A stretch of 64,000 nucleotides of DNA from Nocardioides psychrotolerans (GTDB lineage Bacteria > Actinomycetota > Actinomycetes > Propionibacteriales > Nocardioidaceae), in the NCBI RefSeq assembly GCF_900113685.1, contig NZ_FOQG01000019.1, positions 16,200-80,199 on the forward strand. The letters run 5' to 3'. The notes under the pieces were generated by a model that did not search any database, was not told where the DNA came from, and saw only the letters and a program-made list of their open reading frames with translations. Made by a program: the position numbers and the translations under genes. Of this stretch, positions 62,115 through 64,000 are shown piece after piece. Position 1 is the stretch's first letter. The number at the start of each line of letters is the position of its first letter.

Positions 62115-62627
62115 ATGAGCACATCCACCGACCTGCAGGTGCGACGTCGCCCGCGGGCTGGCATCATCCTCCGCGTGGGCCTGGGCCTCGTGGTGGTCGC
62201 CTTCGTCGTCTGGTTCACCACGAGCCCCGCGGCGCTACCGACCTCGCAGAGCGAGGTCTCGGCGTCGACTCCGGTCTCCATACCGGTCTACGTCGGGGTC
62301 TTCACGCCCGCCGCCGACTTCGACCGTCGACTGCACCTGTCCGGGGTGAAGGTGCACACCACGGCGAACACACCGGTCACGGTGACGCCCCTGCTGTGCG
62401 TCGGCGGCACAGTCGGAGTCACCACGGAGCCCGAGCGCTTCTGTCGGGGCCTCGTCGACCCCGAGGGACGCACCTTCGGGGAGGGCGACGCGATTGTGCT
62501 CGAGGTCTCCAGCCCGCTCGCCGCCATCGCTGTCATCGATCGGGTGCGGCTCGGCTTCCGTGACGGACTCCAGCGGGGCACGCTCGAGGCAGGCAGCGGC
62601 GCGATCGTGCGCGTCCTCGGACGCTGA
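62115..62627 (+). CDS. Single-pass membrane protein, unknown
   Basis: This 170-residue protein has one N-terminal membrane segment (AGIILRVGLGLVVVAFVVWF, about 15-34) and an outer beta-rich domain with cysteines in PLLCVGGT and ERFCRGL. The rest is Val/Thr-rich. No family recognised. It is convergent with the TPR-like gene, 25 nt apart, and divergent from the hydrolase. Confidence 0.68.
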   Translation: MSTSTDLQVRRRPRAGIILRVGLGLVVVAFVVWFTTSPAALPTSQSEVSASTPVSIPVYVGVFTPAADFDRRLHLSGVKVHTTANTPVTVTPLLCVGGTVGVTTEPERFCRGLVDPEGRTFGEGDAIVLEVSSPLAAIAVIDRVRLGFRDGLQRGTLEAGSGAIVRVLGR

Positions 62628-62652
62628 TCACCTGACCGTCGCCCTGGCGTCC

Positions 62653-63609
62653 TCAGACGCCGAGCCTCTTCTCCAGGATCGCGGCCCGCTGCGCAGCATC
62701 GGTCATCTCGTCGCTGTCAACAGCGTGCGTGCGGTGGAACCACATGAGCGCATCGGTGTCGCGTCCCGCGGCCTCAAGTGTGTCAGCGTAGGCATACCGC
62801 AGCCGCGTCACCCACGGCGCCCGGCTCTTCGACGTCAACGGCGCCAGCTCCAGGGTGCGCAGGGCGGCGTCAAGCTGCCCCATGTCGCGACGTGCCCCGG
62901 ACTCGACCAGGGTCATCTCCGCCTTCGCCTCGGGCACGAAGTTGACGACCGACGGACTCTTGGCCAGCTTCAGCGCCATCTCGGGCTGCTTCAACGCACG
63001 GTGGCAGTCGGCCATGATCGGCAGGTAGGCCGTGGCCCCGTTCATCCGCTTGGCAGCTCGGAGCTCGGCCAATGCTTCGGCGTAGTGGCCGGCAGCGTAG
63101 GCCGCCTCGCCCGCTGCCTCCCGCACGACCGCGAGGCGAGGAGCGCGCACCCGGGCTGCCAGCGCGTGCTGGTACGCCGTCTCGGGGTCCTCGTCGACCA
63201 GCTGGCCCGCGGCGACCATGTGCCGCGCGATCCGGTTGGCCAGCTTCTCCGGCAGCCCCTTCAGCTGTGCGCCGATCGCACGGTCCAGCTCCTGCCCGGT
63301 GATGTCCTCGGGCAGGTCGGGTCCATCGTAGAGCGCCTGCTCCTGGGTGCGAGCAGCCTGCTTGTCCTCGGGACGCTTCCAGTCACCCGATCGCGCGGGA
63401 CGGCCCTTGCCGCTGTCCCCGCGTGATCCCGCCGGCTTGCTTGCGCCGCGACGGTCCTGACCGGGCTTCCCGCTCGCACGGCGATCCTCGCCCGGCTTGC
63501 CACTGTCGCGGCGATCGTTCGAACGACCTCCTGCAGCGGGCTTCCCGGTCGACCGACCGGATGCTCCAGCGCCGCGAGCGGGCCGCTGACCTCGACGATC
63601 CTCAGCCAC
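62653..63609 (-). CDS. TPR-like protein with basic low-complexity N terminus
   Basis: This 318-residue protein has an N-terminal stretch (about 1-80) made of repeats of the type DRRxSGKPG, rich in Arg, Lys, Gly and Ser, of a kind that often binds RNA or is disordered. From about residue 95 helical TPR-like repeats follow (YQHALAARVRAPRLAVVREA, YAEALAELRAAKRMNG, LDAALRTLELAP, YADTLEAAGRDTDALMWF). It lies just downstream of the rRNA operon. Role unknown. Confidence 0.78.
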   Translation of the reverse strand: MAEDRRGQRPARGAGASGRSTGKPAAGGRSNDRRDSGKPGEDRRASGKPGQDRRGASKPAGSRGDSGKGRPARSGDWKRPEDKQAARTQEQALYDGPDLPEDITGQELDRAIGAQLKGLPEKLANRIARHMVAAGQLVDEDPETAYQHALAARVRAPRLAVVREAAGEAAYAAGHYAEALAELRAAKRMNGATAYLPIMADCHRALKQPEMALKLAKSPSVVNFVPEAKAEMTLVESGARRDMGQLDAALRTLELAPLTSKSRAPWVTRLRYAYADTLEAAGRDTDALMWFHRTHAVDSDEMTDAAQRAAILEKRLGV

Positions 63610-63671
63610 GATGTCTCCTTCTACTCACATCTGCGGCCGTCCGGCCGCGGTAGTCCTACAGCGTAATAGCA

Positions 63672-63701
63672 GCAGGGCCACCTCGTGTGAGGTGGCCCTG
63701 C
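63672..63701 (-). terminator. rRNA operon terminator
   Basis: GCAGGGCCACCTC and GAGGTGGCCCTGC form a perfect 13-bp stem with a GTGT loop, 11 nt beyond the 5S 3' end. Confidence 0.75.
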
Positions 63702-63711
63702 GCAATATTTG

Positions 63712-63828
63712 TCCGGCGGCGTCCTACTCTCCCACAGCCTCTCGACTGCAGTACCATTGGCGCTGGCAGGCTTAACTTCCGGGTTCGAGATGGGACCGGG
63801 TGTTTCCCTGTCGCTATGACCGCCGTAA
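63712..63828 (-). rRNA. rrf: 5S ribosomal RNA
   Basis: On the minus strand the sequence reads TTACGGCGGTCATAGCGACA to GAGTAGGACGCCGCCGGA, with conserved CCGGTCCCATCTCGAACCCG and GAAGTTAAGCCTGCCAGCGC blocks. The closing stem is CGGCGG/CCGCCG. End positions are accurate to a few bases. Confidence 0.95.
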
Positions 63829-63978
63829 CTCTATGACCCAGCCTCCCCACAACACGTAGCCACCTGAAACAATCTTCAGGGACACGCTGTGGTGACCGGG
63901 TGGTCTTTGATGTGGACGCGAACGACGCCTCAGCGTCTTGTTCATGTGTGCGCGGAATTGTGGTTTCAGTTGAGGGTT

Positions 63979-64000
63979 TGTGAGACAAGCCCTCGGCCTA
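63979..64000 (-). rRNA. rrl: 23S ribosomal RNA, extreme 3' end (partial)
   Basis: The minus strand begins TAGGCCGAGGGCTTGTC, the typical actinobacterial 23S 3' end. The rest of the gene lies beyond the window. The 63829-63978 stretch is the 23S-5S spacer. Confidence 0.65.

Overview
The window is typical high-GC actinobacterial DNA. Gene content and protein style (type III glutamine synthetase, GlnE, DUF3052, DUF3145, MhuD-like heme oxygenase, many GTG/TTG starts, short GTGA/ATGA overlaps) suggest a Nocardioides-like member of the Propionibacteriales; this placement is inference. The order glnE, glnA2, panB, RNase H/phosphatase, zinc-ribbon protein, Nif3, ahpE, DUF3052, aceE, PucR regulator, fabD, acpP, fabF, accD matches the Mycobacterium tuberculosis Rv2221c-Rv2247 block with extra genes inserted. 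Most of the window is therefore conserved chromosomal core. There is no sign of prophage, integron, transposon or CRISPR.

Layout. 1-6.7 kb, minus strand: the end of a CtlX-type amidinohydrolase gene and a three-gene SMC-like operon (JetA/JetB/JetC, Wadjet/MksBEF type) without a JetD nuclease at its usual place. 6.8-8.8 kb: small membrane and envelope proteins, including a 40-residue CxxC protein. 8.9-11.1 kb: GSIII behind a GlnR-like box. 11.2-15.2 kb: an accessory cluster of two exported proteins, a SipW-type signal peptidase, an orphan OmpR-type response regulator, an HPt-like protein without its histidine, and an SGNH-like protein with the nucleophile replaced. Two matching 11-bp-spaced direct repeats link these genes. 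15.5-22.7 kb: nitrogen and NAD genes (glnE, class I amidotransferase, glnA2, nadE).

23-31 kb: small secreted proteins (one gene with an in-frame amber codon), SDR, VOC, MFS, APH-fold kinase, panB, and a divergent pair of secreted beta-propeller-type proteins. 31-38.4 kb: small proteins, a decayed ATP-grasp fragment, RNase P RNA, a second MFS, LapA-like protein, NUDIX, secreted nuclease, RNB ribonuclease and YaaA. 38.4-42 kb: RNase H/phosphatase, zinc-ribbon protein, Nif3, MhuD. 42.2-46.4 kb: acyl-CoA ligase with palindromic sites upstream, a Tat-signal/DUF4331/His-rich operon and tRNA-Val(TAC).

46.5-60 kb: AhpE, acyl-CoA synthetase, DUF3052, pyruvate dehydrogenase E1, and the FAS II operon (PucR-family regulator, fabD, fabH, acpP, fabF, accD). 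AceE feeds acetyl-CoA toward FAS II, whose FabD carries an unusual C-terminal pseudo-biotinyl domain. The right end holds DUF3145, a hydrolase, a TPR-like protein, 5S rRNA and the last bases of 23S rRNA, so an rRNA operon enters from the right on the minus strand.

A recurrent regulatory feature is a TAnnnT hexamer ending 6-7 nt before the start codon of many monocistronic or first genes. The same spacing before the folded 5' end of rnpB supports reading these as leaderless promoters.
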